From: Geosiphon pyriformis
Taxonomy: Eukaryota > Glomeromycota > Glomeromycetes > Archaeosporales > Geosiphonaceae
NCBI GenBank assembly: GCA_016748015.1
Contig: JAAOMT010000327.1
Location: forward strand, 2,911-66,910
Length of the DNA stretch: 64,000 bases
Reading direction: 5' to 3'
The notes below the pieces were generated by a model, which worked only from the letters and a program-made list of their open reading frames with translations, searched no databases and was not told the origin of the DNA. Numbering within the stretch: position 1 is the first letter of the stretch; each line of letters starts with the position of its first letter. The position numbers were made by a program, and so were the translations under genes. Positions 21,805-32,799 of the stretch are shown here, piece after piece.

Positions 21805-23700
21805 ATTAGAACAATAGGAAAGGACCACTCCTTGTACAGAAAAGCACTATTTCAATACTTTTAAAAAGACCTAGGAATACCAGCAGGAACTGCTTATGCA
21901 GAAAGTGATTTTTGTAACTATATCAACACAAAAATTAACTGCTTGTTAGGCTGTGCAACTGATACAGAAAGACTTAGAGAACAAATCCATCAAAGCTTAC
22001 TAGGGTACTCAACAGTTATGACTACCCAAGCAATCACTGAAACTCTGCACATAATTGATACAGACATTAAATATTACATGGCACAACGATTCCCTCAAGT
22101 ACAACAACCAATGGAATCTAACTCTGAGGAATATGAAAATGAATCCAACAACCCCGTAACTGCCCAAGCCAAGTTCACGGTCAACAAGAAACCAAGGGTC
22201 CTCTTCCCAACAACTCTATCATACTATCAGACATCCCAAAGTAGAATTGTATTCAACCCACCCCTGGAAACCCAGTCAGAAACACCACGAACTCCTGGAA
22301 ATCCACATTCTTGGAATCAACACAGTTGGACCAAATTACTAAGAAAATATGGATTGCTGTTTGGAAATCTTACCCCAGCAGCTGGTCAAACAGAAGGAAA
22401 CCTGTCAACTTGGAAACAGCCACCAGCACAAAACCTAGCAGAATCAGCATCTTTCCTGACAAAAGAAACAGCTATCTTACAACCTATTGGTTCAAGCGAC
22501 AAAAGAAAGCAACCAGCATTAGCACCCAGAGAACACTTGAATATGCAGACACCAATCCCTTTAAACATAACCAGTAACACCCCACCCATTAACCGGATCA
22601 TGGCTTACCGGGATATTGCTAAATTGGAAAAATTCTCTGGTGAAAAAGATAACGCATATTCTTGGATTGCGGACACCGAGAAAGCAATTACCGCTAACGG
22701 TTGGAACAATGACCACACAGTTTAGGCACTGCTGTTCTTTCTGACCGAAACCACCAATTCGTGGTACCAGAGCCTGGCAGAGAAGCCTACCTTCTTTACT
22801 GAGTTTAAACTCGCATTTCTGCAATACTTCTATAACCCCAATACATTAATCCAATTGCAGAATCAATTCAGCATAATTAAACAAAAAGATCACGAAGCAG
22901 TAACTACTTATCTCAGATGATTCAATCAAATCCTGGATCAAATATTAGCTATTGAAAAGGACTACTATACTGTGGCACAAGTTCTTAATCAATTCATTAA
23001 AGGATTGTGGAGTAGTATTCTAAGATTCATAAAACCCCACCATCTGACCAGTTTACAAGACGCCATTACTTTCACTTGTGATTTTGAGTCTGCAAAACAA
23101 GAAGTGAACCATACCCAAGCCATTAATTTAGCCATTAACAGAACCTTTGACATTGATGTAAAGATAACCCGATTGAATAAGAAACTAACTCAAAAAATTG
23201 AGGGATTCTTAGCCAGAACTACAGGAACTTACCAACCACTCCAACGAAGAGAAAATAACAACAACAGCAGATACCCATAGCAACAGAACTATTAGCAACA
23301 GCAACAATCTTGGAGATCCGATCCCAGCAACTGCTACTACTGCCAGAAACCTGGACACATCGTCCGTGACTGCAGAAGGAAAATCATGGACCAAAATCAA
23401 GGAAACCCATACCAGCAACCCAGATATCAGCAAAACATGGTATCTTAATATTCCATACCTCAGAATCAACTGCCCCTATATGCACAACAAGTCCCATATA
23501 CTCAACCACTGCCCCAGAATTATTATCAACCACCATCAATGACACAAGCAATCCCTTACTATCAAACTTCCTCTTACAGCCCGTCCAGACCTCGAGCTAT
23601 AGACTATAATCAAGGATGGAGGAATCCCAACAACAATCAGGTGCAAACCAACAGTGGACTGTCTTGACCAATTTCTCGCAGTCCTGCCCAATCTCGACCA
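21805..23700 (+). pseudogene. Gag (E2), with zinc knuckle
   Basis: N-terminal region from about 21805 (open 21943-22725; ATG position uncertain, probably lost). It includes LHIIDTDIKYYMAQRFPQV, a Pro/Ser/Thr-rich linker and MAYRDIAKLEKFSGEKDNA at 22600. The capsid region has ETTNSWYQSL (about 22747) and QVLNQFIKGLWSSILR (22978). The CCHC knuckle CYYCQKPGHIVRDC lies at about 23332-23373, followed by a Gln/Tyr/Pro-rich tail. Stops: TAG at 22723-22725 (shared with other copies), TGA at about 22918 (Arg codon), TAG at 23278. In frame with the protease. Confidence 0.88.
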
Positions 23701-23799
23701 ACACCAACTGGATACCCAAATCAAGCTTCCTATCTCAGTTTTATAGAAGACCACGGTTTTGATAAATCTACACCTGTAAAAGGAGAGAATATAGAACAA

Positions 23800-24261
23800 A
23801 TCTCCCAACCTTCCAAGCAAACAAAAAGCAATATCTCACTAGCCACTATTACCGAAGACACCACTCTAGCCGCCATATTTTCTTTTAACATCGATAATTT
23901 GAACACACATAGCCTTTTTAGTGGAGCAGCCATCAATCAGGATAAACCAATAATGGCCTTATACACTGATGCCAGAGTTGGAGGAATAGACATTAAATTA
24001 ATCCTGGATAGTGGATCAGCTGGTAGCATAATTACGAAGCAGCTCATAGACCAACTAGGTCACCAAGTAGACCGTGCTGCTACTGTCCGGATCATTACAG
24101 CAGATAGGAACACAAAAACCCCGATAGGAGAAATTGACAACTTTCCCTTCAAGATTAATGGAATCCAAATCTCTACCAAAGTACTCGTCATGAAAGCTAC
24201 TCAATATCAAGCTCTAGTAGAAAATGACTGGTTGTCAAAAGCCAATGCTATTCTCAACTAA
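23800..24261 (+). pseudogene. Aspartic protease (E2)
   Basis: Retropepsin-like domain with an intact active-site loop LILDSGSAGSIITKQ (about 24000-24044), then RIITADRNTKTPIGEIDNFP and VLVMKATQYQAL. It processes the Gag-Pol polyprotein. The domain itself is open (23899-24258) but ends in TAA at 24259-24261, where Trp is probably encoded in an active copy. Frame shared with gag and the dUTPase region. Confidence 0.85.
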
Positions 24262-25848
24262 AACACCCAAGAACTTCAACTCACATTCAATGGACAGCAT
24301 GCCTGAGTCCCAGCTATGTGCGGACACTTTAAAAACCAATGTACTGAGGAACCTCTTATTGAATTCAAAGACACATCAATGTCACCAACCATCAAGACCT
24401 ATCAGGTTTCATGGGTAGATGATTATCGAACTGAACTACTCCCACCACCAACCTGGAAAGAAAAAGAAAAAGGCAGAGCCGAAGAAGAACCCCAATTATC
24501 ATCACTAGAATACATAACCTCAGACCAAAGAAACTTATTTTACCAACCCCCAAGACTAATATGTATCGATTGTGGAAAAAAACTATCCACTATGGGCACA
24601 TGTATTGGGGACAATGAAGAATGGCCCACCACCACCAAATACTATTGCAGGCCTTGTTTACTGGAAAGATTTGGATAACCAAAACAACAAGGCAAGTGGG
24701 ACCATACGTCATGTCTCGCATGTGGCAAAATCCTGCCAGATGAAGGACTCTGGAATGATGTGCCTGGCAGAAAAGGAACATGTGACAAGGCTTGTCAATA
24801 CACCATATTAATCAACAATTGGATATGAAAGGAAACCCCCATCAAGGACACTTGGAAACGAGCACTCAACAGGCTAGATGGTTATCTACATGATGACCAC
24901 GAAATCTGAAGAATGGCAAGCGCCAAGGCTGAAGGCGCCATGCCCGAAAAAATACGAGAAATTAAGAACAACCTTTGGATGCTCGAATATACTGAACCCG
25001 ACTATCCCAAGGATGATTTCTTCACAGATGACCCAGACACATTTCAGAACCAATATCAGAAATTGGCCTCGACTCACGAGGAACAGGAGCAAAAGTTGGC
25101 CGATTTGAATACCAAACTATGTAATTACTGTTTGATTTCCTGTCACTTTCAGTACTGCGATGAATGTGATTGCATGTTCAATCCGTCTCCAAGAATACTG
25201 TTTCCAATCACCAAACTACCTGAACCCGAAGAAGAGGTATTGATCACCGAGGACATGTCGTTTCAAGATCCAATTGAGGATACTGAAACAGAACAGTATC
25301 TTGCATATCCCGACCTATCTAAAGAACTAGAGCTAAAATGGTACAGTGACAATGAGGAAAAAATCTGCCCCAAAAAAGCACATGACACTGATGCTGGTTT
25401 TGACCTACAATACCCTGGACAATCACCCATCATTATAGCCCCACATTTCCTTGTAAAAATAGATCTTAAGATAGCATTAGAAATTCCTGTTAGTACAATG
25501 GTACAAGTTGCCTTTCGATCTAGTCTAGCCAAGAAAGGAATCAACATAAAAGAAGAAATCATTGATGCCAGTTACATGGGAAACATCATCGTGATGCTAC
25601 AAAACAATTCGAACAGATCCTACAAAATAGAATCACAAGAAAAAATTGCCCAAGCTATCTTCCTACCCCTAGTCAAAATACTCCAATTAACCCCGGTAAC
25701 CCGAGAAGAGTTAGGCCTCACTGTCCAAGAAATCAATGGGTTTGGATCAAGTAGAAAAAGAAACATACCAGTTAATTTTATGGAGGAAGACAGTGACCAG
25801 GTAGAATTTATCCACACCAATACTATCATCTCCATTCCTCCATACTGA
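24262..25848 (+). pseudogene. Cysteine-rich modules plus dUTPase domain (E2 pol)
   Basis: Between protease and RT. Cysteine pairs in order: ICIDCG...YYCRPC (about 24559-24660), CLACG...CDKAC (about 24714-24795) and LCNYC...CHFQYCDEC (about 25120-25170). They look like three zinc-ribbon-like modules. The dUTPase domain (about 25350-25780) has all five trimeric-dUTPase motifs: DTDAGFDLQYP, FRSSLAKKGI, EEIIDASYMGNIIVML, QEKIAQAIFLPL and GFGSSRKRN. The motif 3 Asp that activates water is present. It would hydrolyse dUTP to dUMP and limit uracil in the cDNA. Stops occur upstream (TAA at about 24676; TGA at about 24828), but 24913-25848 is open. Confidence 0.88.
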
Positions 25849-27591
25849 CAATATATCCTCAAGGTAAATCAAAAGATTCAAGATCAAGCCCTATTATTCG
25901 AAGCCAGTCCCGAAATCTATTCCTTAGCTGATGTTGCTAATCTATACCTACTGGCCAAAGCCTATAAACACTTCAAAATTCCCATCCACAATCTGACAGA
26001 AGATGTCATTGAAATCCCCAAAGGGACCCTCATCGGTTCCATATCCGCAGATAGTCAGAATCCTGAAAAACCCCAGTTCATTCCAGATTTTGCACAATTA
26101 TTCTTATTCTGTGACATTACCTTACAAGTATAAAATTTGCCAAAAGAAAGTTACTTGTTCACACCAGAAGAGATCAATAAATTGAATTTAGGAAATTTAA
26201 GTACCCTGCAACAAATACAACTTAAAGTCCTTCTGAATCAGTATGCTGATGTCTTTGCCAGTAAAAATGAGTTCAGATGCACCGACATTGTGAAGCATCA
26301 GATTGATACAGGAGATGCTCGACCAATTAAGCAATGAGCTTACCACATACCCCCATCTGGCGATAACCTAATTAAGCAAGAAGTGCAATGGATGCTTGAT
26401 AACAGCCTAATCAAAGAATCATTAAGCCCTTGGTCCTCGCCAGTAGTCTTGGTCACCAAGAAAAACGGAAAGGTGCGATTCTGCATAGATTATTGAAAAC
26501 TAAATAGCATCATGCAAGGAGATAGTTATCCCACTCCCCTCATCCAGGAAATTCTGGACAATCTAGGAAAAAAAAAATGGTTCTCGTTATTAGATTTAGC
26601 AAGTGGTTACTGGCAAGTTGAAATAGACTCCAAAAACAAAGAAAAAACAGCATTTACCACTCGAGATAGAAACTTCGAGTTTAACGTAATGCCTTTTGGA
26701 CTTTGTAATACTCCTGCCACATTTCAACACCTGATGGATGTAGTATACAAAGAAATCCTTTGGAAATCAGTAGTAGTCTAACTAGACAACACAAACGTGT
26801 TCTCTGAAACATTTGAAGACCATCTGCTCCACCTGCAACAAGTCTTCAAACACTTTTATAGTGCTGGATTAAAACTCAATTCTGGGAAGTGCTTCTTTGG
26901 AAAAACCGAGTTAAAATTCCTAGAACATGTAATCGGCAAGGATGGAGTTAAACCTGATCCAGATTAAGTACAAAAAGTCAAGAATTTTCCAGCCCCAATC
27001 AACCTTAGAGAATTATGAGGATTTCTAAGATTAGCAAAATATTATCGTTGATTTGTCAAAGGTTTATTGAACATCACAAAACCACTCCATCAATTGTTGT
27101 TTAAATATGTACCGTACTTGTGGAAGGAAGATTAACAGAAAGCATTCGACTATCTTAAGCAGCGATTGATCACATCCCCAATCCTAATTTATCCAGATTT
27201 CACTAAATGGTTCATTGTCGCTACGGACGCCTCAAAAAATGCTCTAGGAACAGTCTTATTACAGATAGAACCGGACAATAGAGAACACCCAGTTGCCTAT
27301 GCTAGTCGCAGCATTAGCCCAGCATAAAAAAATTACAGCACAACAGATCTGGAATGTCTCACCATTTATTGGGCTGTACAAACTTGGAAACATTACCTCA
27401 GTCAACTATTTAACCTATATACTGACCACAAAGGACTTATTTGGTTACTCAACAATCCACAACTAGAAGAAAAATATGCGAGATGAAGTACTTATCTACA
27501 ACAATTTTCACTCAAAGTCTATTACAAGGAAGGATCCAAAAACACTAATGCTGACAGTTTGTCGAGGATGCCACAAACCTAATCTCAGACC
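25849..27591 (+). pseudogene. Reverse transcriptase-RNase H (E2)
   Basis: RT starts about 26170 (ISNLQQIQLKVLLNQYADVFA type leader), with WSSPVVLVTKKNGKVRFCID at about 26430, FSLLDLASGYWQVE and FTTRDRNFEFNVMPFGLCNTP. The catalytic box reads VVV*LDNTNVFS (26773-26808): Tyr has become TAA and the second Asp is Asn. RNase H has ATDAS (about 27220), LECLTIYWAV (27352) and YTDHKGL (27420), with its three acids intact. Several TGA/TAA codons fall at Arg, Trp and Gln positions. Confidence 0.9.
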
Positions 27592-27759
27592 CATGAATAC
27601 ACTTACTTATCAATGACTACATCAGTACCTATCAACACTACATTTCAAGGAGATATTATCTCAACAGGAACAGAGTACCATATGAAAACAAACCTGAAAT
27701 TATTTTATTCAAGATAACCAACTATATCGATGAGAACGCCGAAACCACCCCAACCCACA

Positions 27760-28950
27760 ATGACTAATCATGGACAGTGAAAGAGAAACTATACTATATA
27801 GCGTGCACTCAGATCTGACTGCAAGACACTTTAACAAAGATGCTACTCTCGAAAGAACACTAAACTTATACTATTGGCCAATGATGCACAAAGACATTTT
27901 CGAATATGTGCTCAATTATGATGCATGCCAGTGAAAAGGAGAAGCAAGATCAACAGAACCACTTCGACCCATTCCAGTTGAAAATTCATTTGATAGAATC
28001 AGGATCAATTTGGTTGGATTTTTTTCAATTACATCTCAAGGAAATTGCTATATTGCTGTAGCCATAGACTATCTTACAAAATAGCTAGAAGCCAGAGCAA
28101 TCCAAGTGGCCGACGCCAAAACAGTCACCGAATTTGTGCATCAAGATCTAATTTGCTGACATGGATGTCCGAAAGAATTATTATTTGATCAGAGAACACA
28201 TTTTGTTAATAATATGCTGATTGAACTAAGCCAACAGTTTGGAATAAAGAGACCCTTATTGTCACCATACCACCCACAAACAAATAGACTGGTAGAACAA
28301 TTTAACAGAACACTGTATAAAGCACTAACAAAAATAAGTCATAAAAACAGACAAGAATAGGACTTATTCATATCTTTTGTACTCTTTGCATACCGAACAT
28401 TGAAACAAAATATGACTCAGTTCACACCGTTTGAACTAGTCTATGGAAGAAAAGCTATGTTACTGATTGAACGAGTGATACCGTCATACCCAACAGAAAC
28501 AATCAATGAAAAGAATTTTGAGACTACTTTATACCAAAGAACGTACCAGCTAATAGAAACGTTGGAAAACAATTGAAGAACAGCAGCTGACAATATTAGT
28601 CACACTCAAAAACGACAAAAAGAAAGACATGATAAACACCTATCAGAACAACCAATGAAATTCAAGATTGGAGACCAAGTACTGTTACATTGTACAAAAG
28701 CTGAAAAACAGTGGAGTGGAAAGTTCGACCCAAAGTGGGACAGTCCATTCCACATACACAAAGCATTAGGAAATAAAGCTTACAAATTATGATTGGAAGA
28801 CAGAATTTTAAAGAAAGTAGCACATGGAAATTGGTTAAAAATTTATCATGTAAAACAGGAATCATCATCATCAGTACCTCAATTAGGAATACAAATTTCA
28901 TTAATCAGACCAGAAGATATACTATGAGATCTGGAACCAATCATTATTAT
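27760..28950 (+). pseudogene. Integrase (E2)
   Basis: Read in the +1 frame relative to RT. Zinc module: HSDLTARHF ... YYWPMMHKDIFEYVLNYDAC (about 27808-27930); the first Cys is Tyr. Core: RINLVGF (about 28002), where catalytic Asp is Asn, then VAIDYLTK, FDQRTHFVNN (about 28189) with the second Asp, and RLVEQFNRTLYKAL (about 28290) with the Glu. The C-terminal part contains KFKIGDQVLLH and WDSPFHIHKALGNKAYKL, a GPY/F-like module. Several stops. It would insert the cDNA. Confidence 0.88.
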
Positions 28951-29040
28951 CAAAACGTAGACAATGGGCAGCAAATTAAATTGGGGAATTCAAATATATA
29001 TAGCATCCGAAAAGCAGCAAGAAACAATAGAAATTTCAAC

Positions 29041-29788
29041 ATGGACCTTTCAGATCAAATTTTAAAATTATCTAAACAATTATTTGAAACAATTCAAAAA
29101 TTGACATCTCAAATAGAAATAACAATTGATAAAAAAGAGATATGGTACAAAGATAAGAGCAGGAGAGGGGAGGACGAAAGTTCAATTAGAACTAAACATT
29201 CCCTCCCCTACCCACCACCTGAAAGGCAATGTGGGAGAAAAAATTGCTTTTGGGTAGGGGATGGAAAAGAAGGAGGCAAAGAACGAGAAAAAGGTTACAA
29301 AAAAAGATACTTGGTCCCCAAGCTTGAAGAAATAAAAAAAGCTTTAGCTCGTGGGACCGAACTCCCCAAAACAAGGGAGTGAACACCTGACAACGCCCAG
29401 GAATGGAAAGAAAGACTTTTTCCAGCTTATTGGTTCTACAAAATTGGTAGAACAGCTTGACTTGAAAATACCATACAAAGACCTCAGCCAGAAAACGTTC
29501 AACAAAGAAGCAATACAACCAGTAGAAAAATTCGTAGGGAAAAACAACCTGACCCTACATTACAAAGCAGCATACTGACTATACACTGTCTTCTAACATT
29601 GTCCAAATGTACTACTGAATAGATCTATGAAAACCATAATGGTTAACAGCATAGGATGAATAACTAATCAACAATTCGAAGACCTACAAAAGACAATACT
29701 CGAGGCAACAATTGAACATTACATGAATGAAGCCACGATAACAGATACATATGATTTCGCAGGAGTTCAATTTTAAAAAGAGAGAGAT
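29041..29788 (+). pseudogene. Extra ORF between integrase and 3' LTR (E2)
   Basis: Starts ATG at 29041 (MDLSDQILKLSKQLFETIQK, coiled-coil-like heptads). A Lys/Glu-rich segment follows (GKEREKGYKKRYLVPKLEEI), then WKERLFPAYWFYKIG. After a one-base shift near 29445 it continues LDLKIPYKDLSQKTFNKEA, VEKFVGKNNLTLHYKAAY and DLQKTILEATIEHYMNEA, ending at the polypurine tract. The same protein is recognisable in relic R4 (about 61405-62045), including TYWFFKI, KLDL, FIKKNNL and KAF. No signal peptide or membrane segment is visible, so it does not look like an envelope protein. Function unknown. Confidence 0.65.
29775..29787 (+). other. Polypurine tract of E2
   Basis: AAAAAGAGAGAGA, three bases before the 3' LTR. 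It is the expected primer site for plus-strand DNA synthesis. R4 has AAAAAAAAGAAATAA at the same position. Confidence 0.75.
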
Positions 29789-29790
29789 AA

Positions 29791-30445
29791 TGTTACCTGA
29801 GTAGAAAAACTGATCCAAAGTTATGAAAAAATGTGACCAAAACATGACATAACACAGAATAATGCGCAATAACGTTGGATAACACATTATAACATTGGAT
29901 AATGTGTTATAATGCAGGATAACACAGAATAGTGCGCAATAATATAAGATAATGTGTTATAATGCAGGATAACACAGAATAACATATAATAATGTCAGAT
30001 AATGTATTATAACATAGAATAACTAGCGATAACATAGAAAAACAAAGCAATAACAGAAACAACAAAGCAATAGTTAGTGATAGCGAGACAATTGAAAGCA
30101 ATCCTGTAAAACCAAAAGAATATATAAAAGCAAGTAGTTGTAGAAGTGAGAAAAGACAGAAAAGAAAAAATAGATACGAAACTCTAAACCAGAAATTAAA
30201 ATATCCATACCCCTTCATCTTTTATTATCTTCCCTATTTCATCTCCTGAAATAAACCAATTATTAAAAGAAATCAGAATCACAAATTCATGTTCTCAAAC
30301 TTCATGGAATTTACGTGAATTAACTCTTGTTTTGTACCTCCATTCTAGAACAGATGCTCTTAGCATAACCGCCTCGAACCTATTAACAATTTGGACCAAT
30401 CGCTCTTGATTACAGCAATTGATGATACTAATTTATCTTTTCTCT

Positions 30446-30478
<33 letters not shown>

Positions 30479-30881
30479 TTCTGTCTTATTTTTTGTGAAG
30501 CAGCAACATAGTAAAATTGACTGTCTGGAAATAGACTTCGTGATAGCCTGGTAAAAGAGAGAAGCTCCCCCCTAAGTTTTGGATATTAACATTATTTTGT
30601 TAGCTTACCAGAAGGGCGAAAAGACAATGCCAAACCCTAACAACTGCGCTCGTTAACTCGGAAAAGAAAGCTCACATTTATGAAAAACGTTGCAATTGAT
30701 GAAAGACAAACTCTGTGCCTTATAACCAAAGAACTCAACAGGTAAAATTCACATCCAGGAATAGACTTTTAGAGACTGATAATCAATACTAAGCCAACAG
30801 AATTATGCGGAAGATACATCATCAATAATTGAGAGCACCAAACATTACCATTTTCCATACCCATCAAGTTTACTCATAATA
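29791..30881 (+). repeat. 3' LTR of E2
   Basis: Starts TGTTACCTGAGTAG. It ends CATAATA, which aligns base for base with the CTGTAACA end of the 5' LTR with transition-type changes. Followed directly by the GCGT duplication. Confidence 0.9.
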
Positions 30882-30885
30882 GCGT
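30882..30885. repeat. Target-site duplication of E2 (right)
   Basis: GCGT; partner of 20637-20640. Confidence 0.85.
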
Positions 30886-32799
30886 CTTCGACAACCAAGC
30901 CAACTGCAAACACAGGAGATTGGGTAGACATACCCTTCAAAACAGAAAAATTATCACCATGAAGAACACCAAACTTGCTGCATGCTAAAAAGATTCTATC
31001 GGAAAGAATTTTGGAGAGAATCTTCCTAGCAGTCTCAATCAAAGCAATAGGCCATGTGTTTGTAAGAATCCCATTCCAATCATAGGGTTTGGAGATCATC
31101 GAGACCCAAGCCCTTCTCCATAGAACAGGAACACCACCAACTGACAAACATGTATTCAACAATCTTAAAAGATGCCCTGCCATCTTAGCTCTACCCTGCT
31201 TCCACAGTTTGTTAGGAATGCCAGACAAACCAGCAGCTTTGCCATTTGGTAGACCATTGATAGCCAAAAGCAACTCACTCAAACCAACTGTGACCATTAC
31301 ACCAGAAAAAGCACAATCCTGAACATACTCCAAAGGTGTATATTGACGGGTCCACAGATCAGGCATCATTAAAGGCACAGCCCACTTTCTTGTCCAACCT
31401 TCCATAATTCTATCAACTCCAAGCTTCACTTCCTCAGGCTCCAAGATCAAATCATCATCCACAACCAAGTGATCTAACACCACTTTATGAAAAGGCCGCT
31501 CTAAAACACTTCTAATTATACTATCTTTGTCAGAACAAAAATTTTCCATACATCTTGAGATAGCCAGTCTGATAGCAGCCTTCTTGGCCAATTTTGACTC
31601 ATACATTTTAGATCTTCTGTACTTTTTACAAACCAATGCTAAATGTTTAAGCACCACTGCAGATTTCACATTCAAACCTACCAAATTGGCAAAAACATGG
31701 GCCCTGTCATTATCTAAAGTTGACCAAACCCTTACCAGACAATCTATGCTAAACAAGTCACCCGAGCTGAATCTTTTAACAATTTTGGCAACCAACAACT
31801 CCAGTCCAAAGAATCTTGAAGAATGTCTATTCCTAGAACAATGAAATTCACTAAACCACAGCTTAGAAAATATCTCATCAGCCAAATCCACTATCATCTT
31901 TTCCAAAACCATCCACATAGCATCCAAATCACCATGCAATTCAGCATCAGAAAATCCATCTTTAGTAACCAAAAGCTTGGTACAAAGGCAATCTCTAAAT
32001 TTAGCCCACTTGGAACCATCAGCATCCTTAAACCTGAATTTTCAACAATTCTTGTTAGTCTGCTTATGCACACTATTTAACTAAACATCTAAGAGTTCAC
32101 CTAATCCAATTGAGACCAGAACAGTCTTATGGTCAGTGTCAAAAAAATTCGAAATAGAGCAAACCCAATGGCCAGTGACAGCAGAAGACAAATTCTCACT
32201 GACAAAAATGAAATCAATAGTCTTCTCAACTTCTTGAGAATTGCTTTATGTGGAAGCTTTAGTCAAATGATAATTTGCAAAAGAATTAACCAAACCCAAA
32301 CTCAAACAAAACTTGAATGTCACACTTCTTCCAGATCTATTCTCATTAAAATTACCACCCAGAACCACAAAAATACTAGAGTTGACAGCCCTTGCAATTA
32401 AAGAGTTTACCTCTGAAGCCTAATCAAATCTAGTTCCAGAAGAGACACCAGTATATAAACCAAGAACTGTGATGGAGAACTTGTCTTTGAATAAAAGTTT
32501 TACTGAAATAACCCGGCCAGGAATTTCCACAACTTCAGACACATGATGAGCCAAAAAATTGTCCATAATCACAGCCACCCCAGCCTCAAGAAAACTTTTA
32601 TCCAAACCTAACTGAAAACTCGTACACCCTTGAACCTATTCGCAATCCATAGTTTAACACTGGACCTCAATTTAGTTTCTGTAACAAAGGACACTACACA
32701 ACCAGAATCCATATGCCAATGCATAATATCTACTTGCTTTGCATGGACATTGATATCACGAACATTACATGTACCAAATTTCTAAACTAGTTTATTTAT
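30882..32799 (-). pseudogene. LINE2 ORF2, 5' half: APE endonuclease and RT fingers
   Basis: The start aligned to LINE1 is ATA at 32799-32797 (ATG lost by G-to-A), overlapping the TAA of ORF1. APE endonuclease: GTCNVRD (about 32770), FVTETKLR, then a one-base shift near 32618, GVAVIMDNFLAHH, VVLGGNFNENRS (GDFN changed to GNFN) and FDTDHKTVLVSIG. The RT N-terminal region is open from 31972: GLPNGKAAGLSGIPNKLWKQ, ISKPYDWNGILTNTWPIALI and DNFSVLKGMSTQSPVFAVGL. It is then cut by E2 at 30885. Confidence 0.88.

Larger units (their letters stand above)
20641..30881 (+). mobile_element. E2: complete Ty3/Gypsy retrotransposon with dUTPase and extra 3' ORF
   Basis: A 10.2-kb element with two LTRs (20641-21733 and 29791-30881), primer-binding site, gag, protease, cysteine-rich modules, dUTPase, RT, RNase H, integrase, an extra ORF and a polypurine tract. 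Gag through RNase H is one frame. Integrase reads +1, after a shift between about 27590 and 27870. Scattered stops (TGA, TAG, TAA mostly at Trp, Arg or Gln codons) and catalytic changes in RT and integrase make it inactive. It inserted in LINE2 in opposite orientation with a 4-bp duplication. Gypsy-type order (RT before integrase) excludes Copia. Confidence 0.93.
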
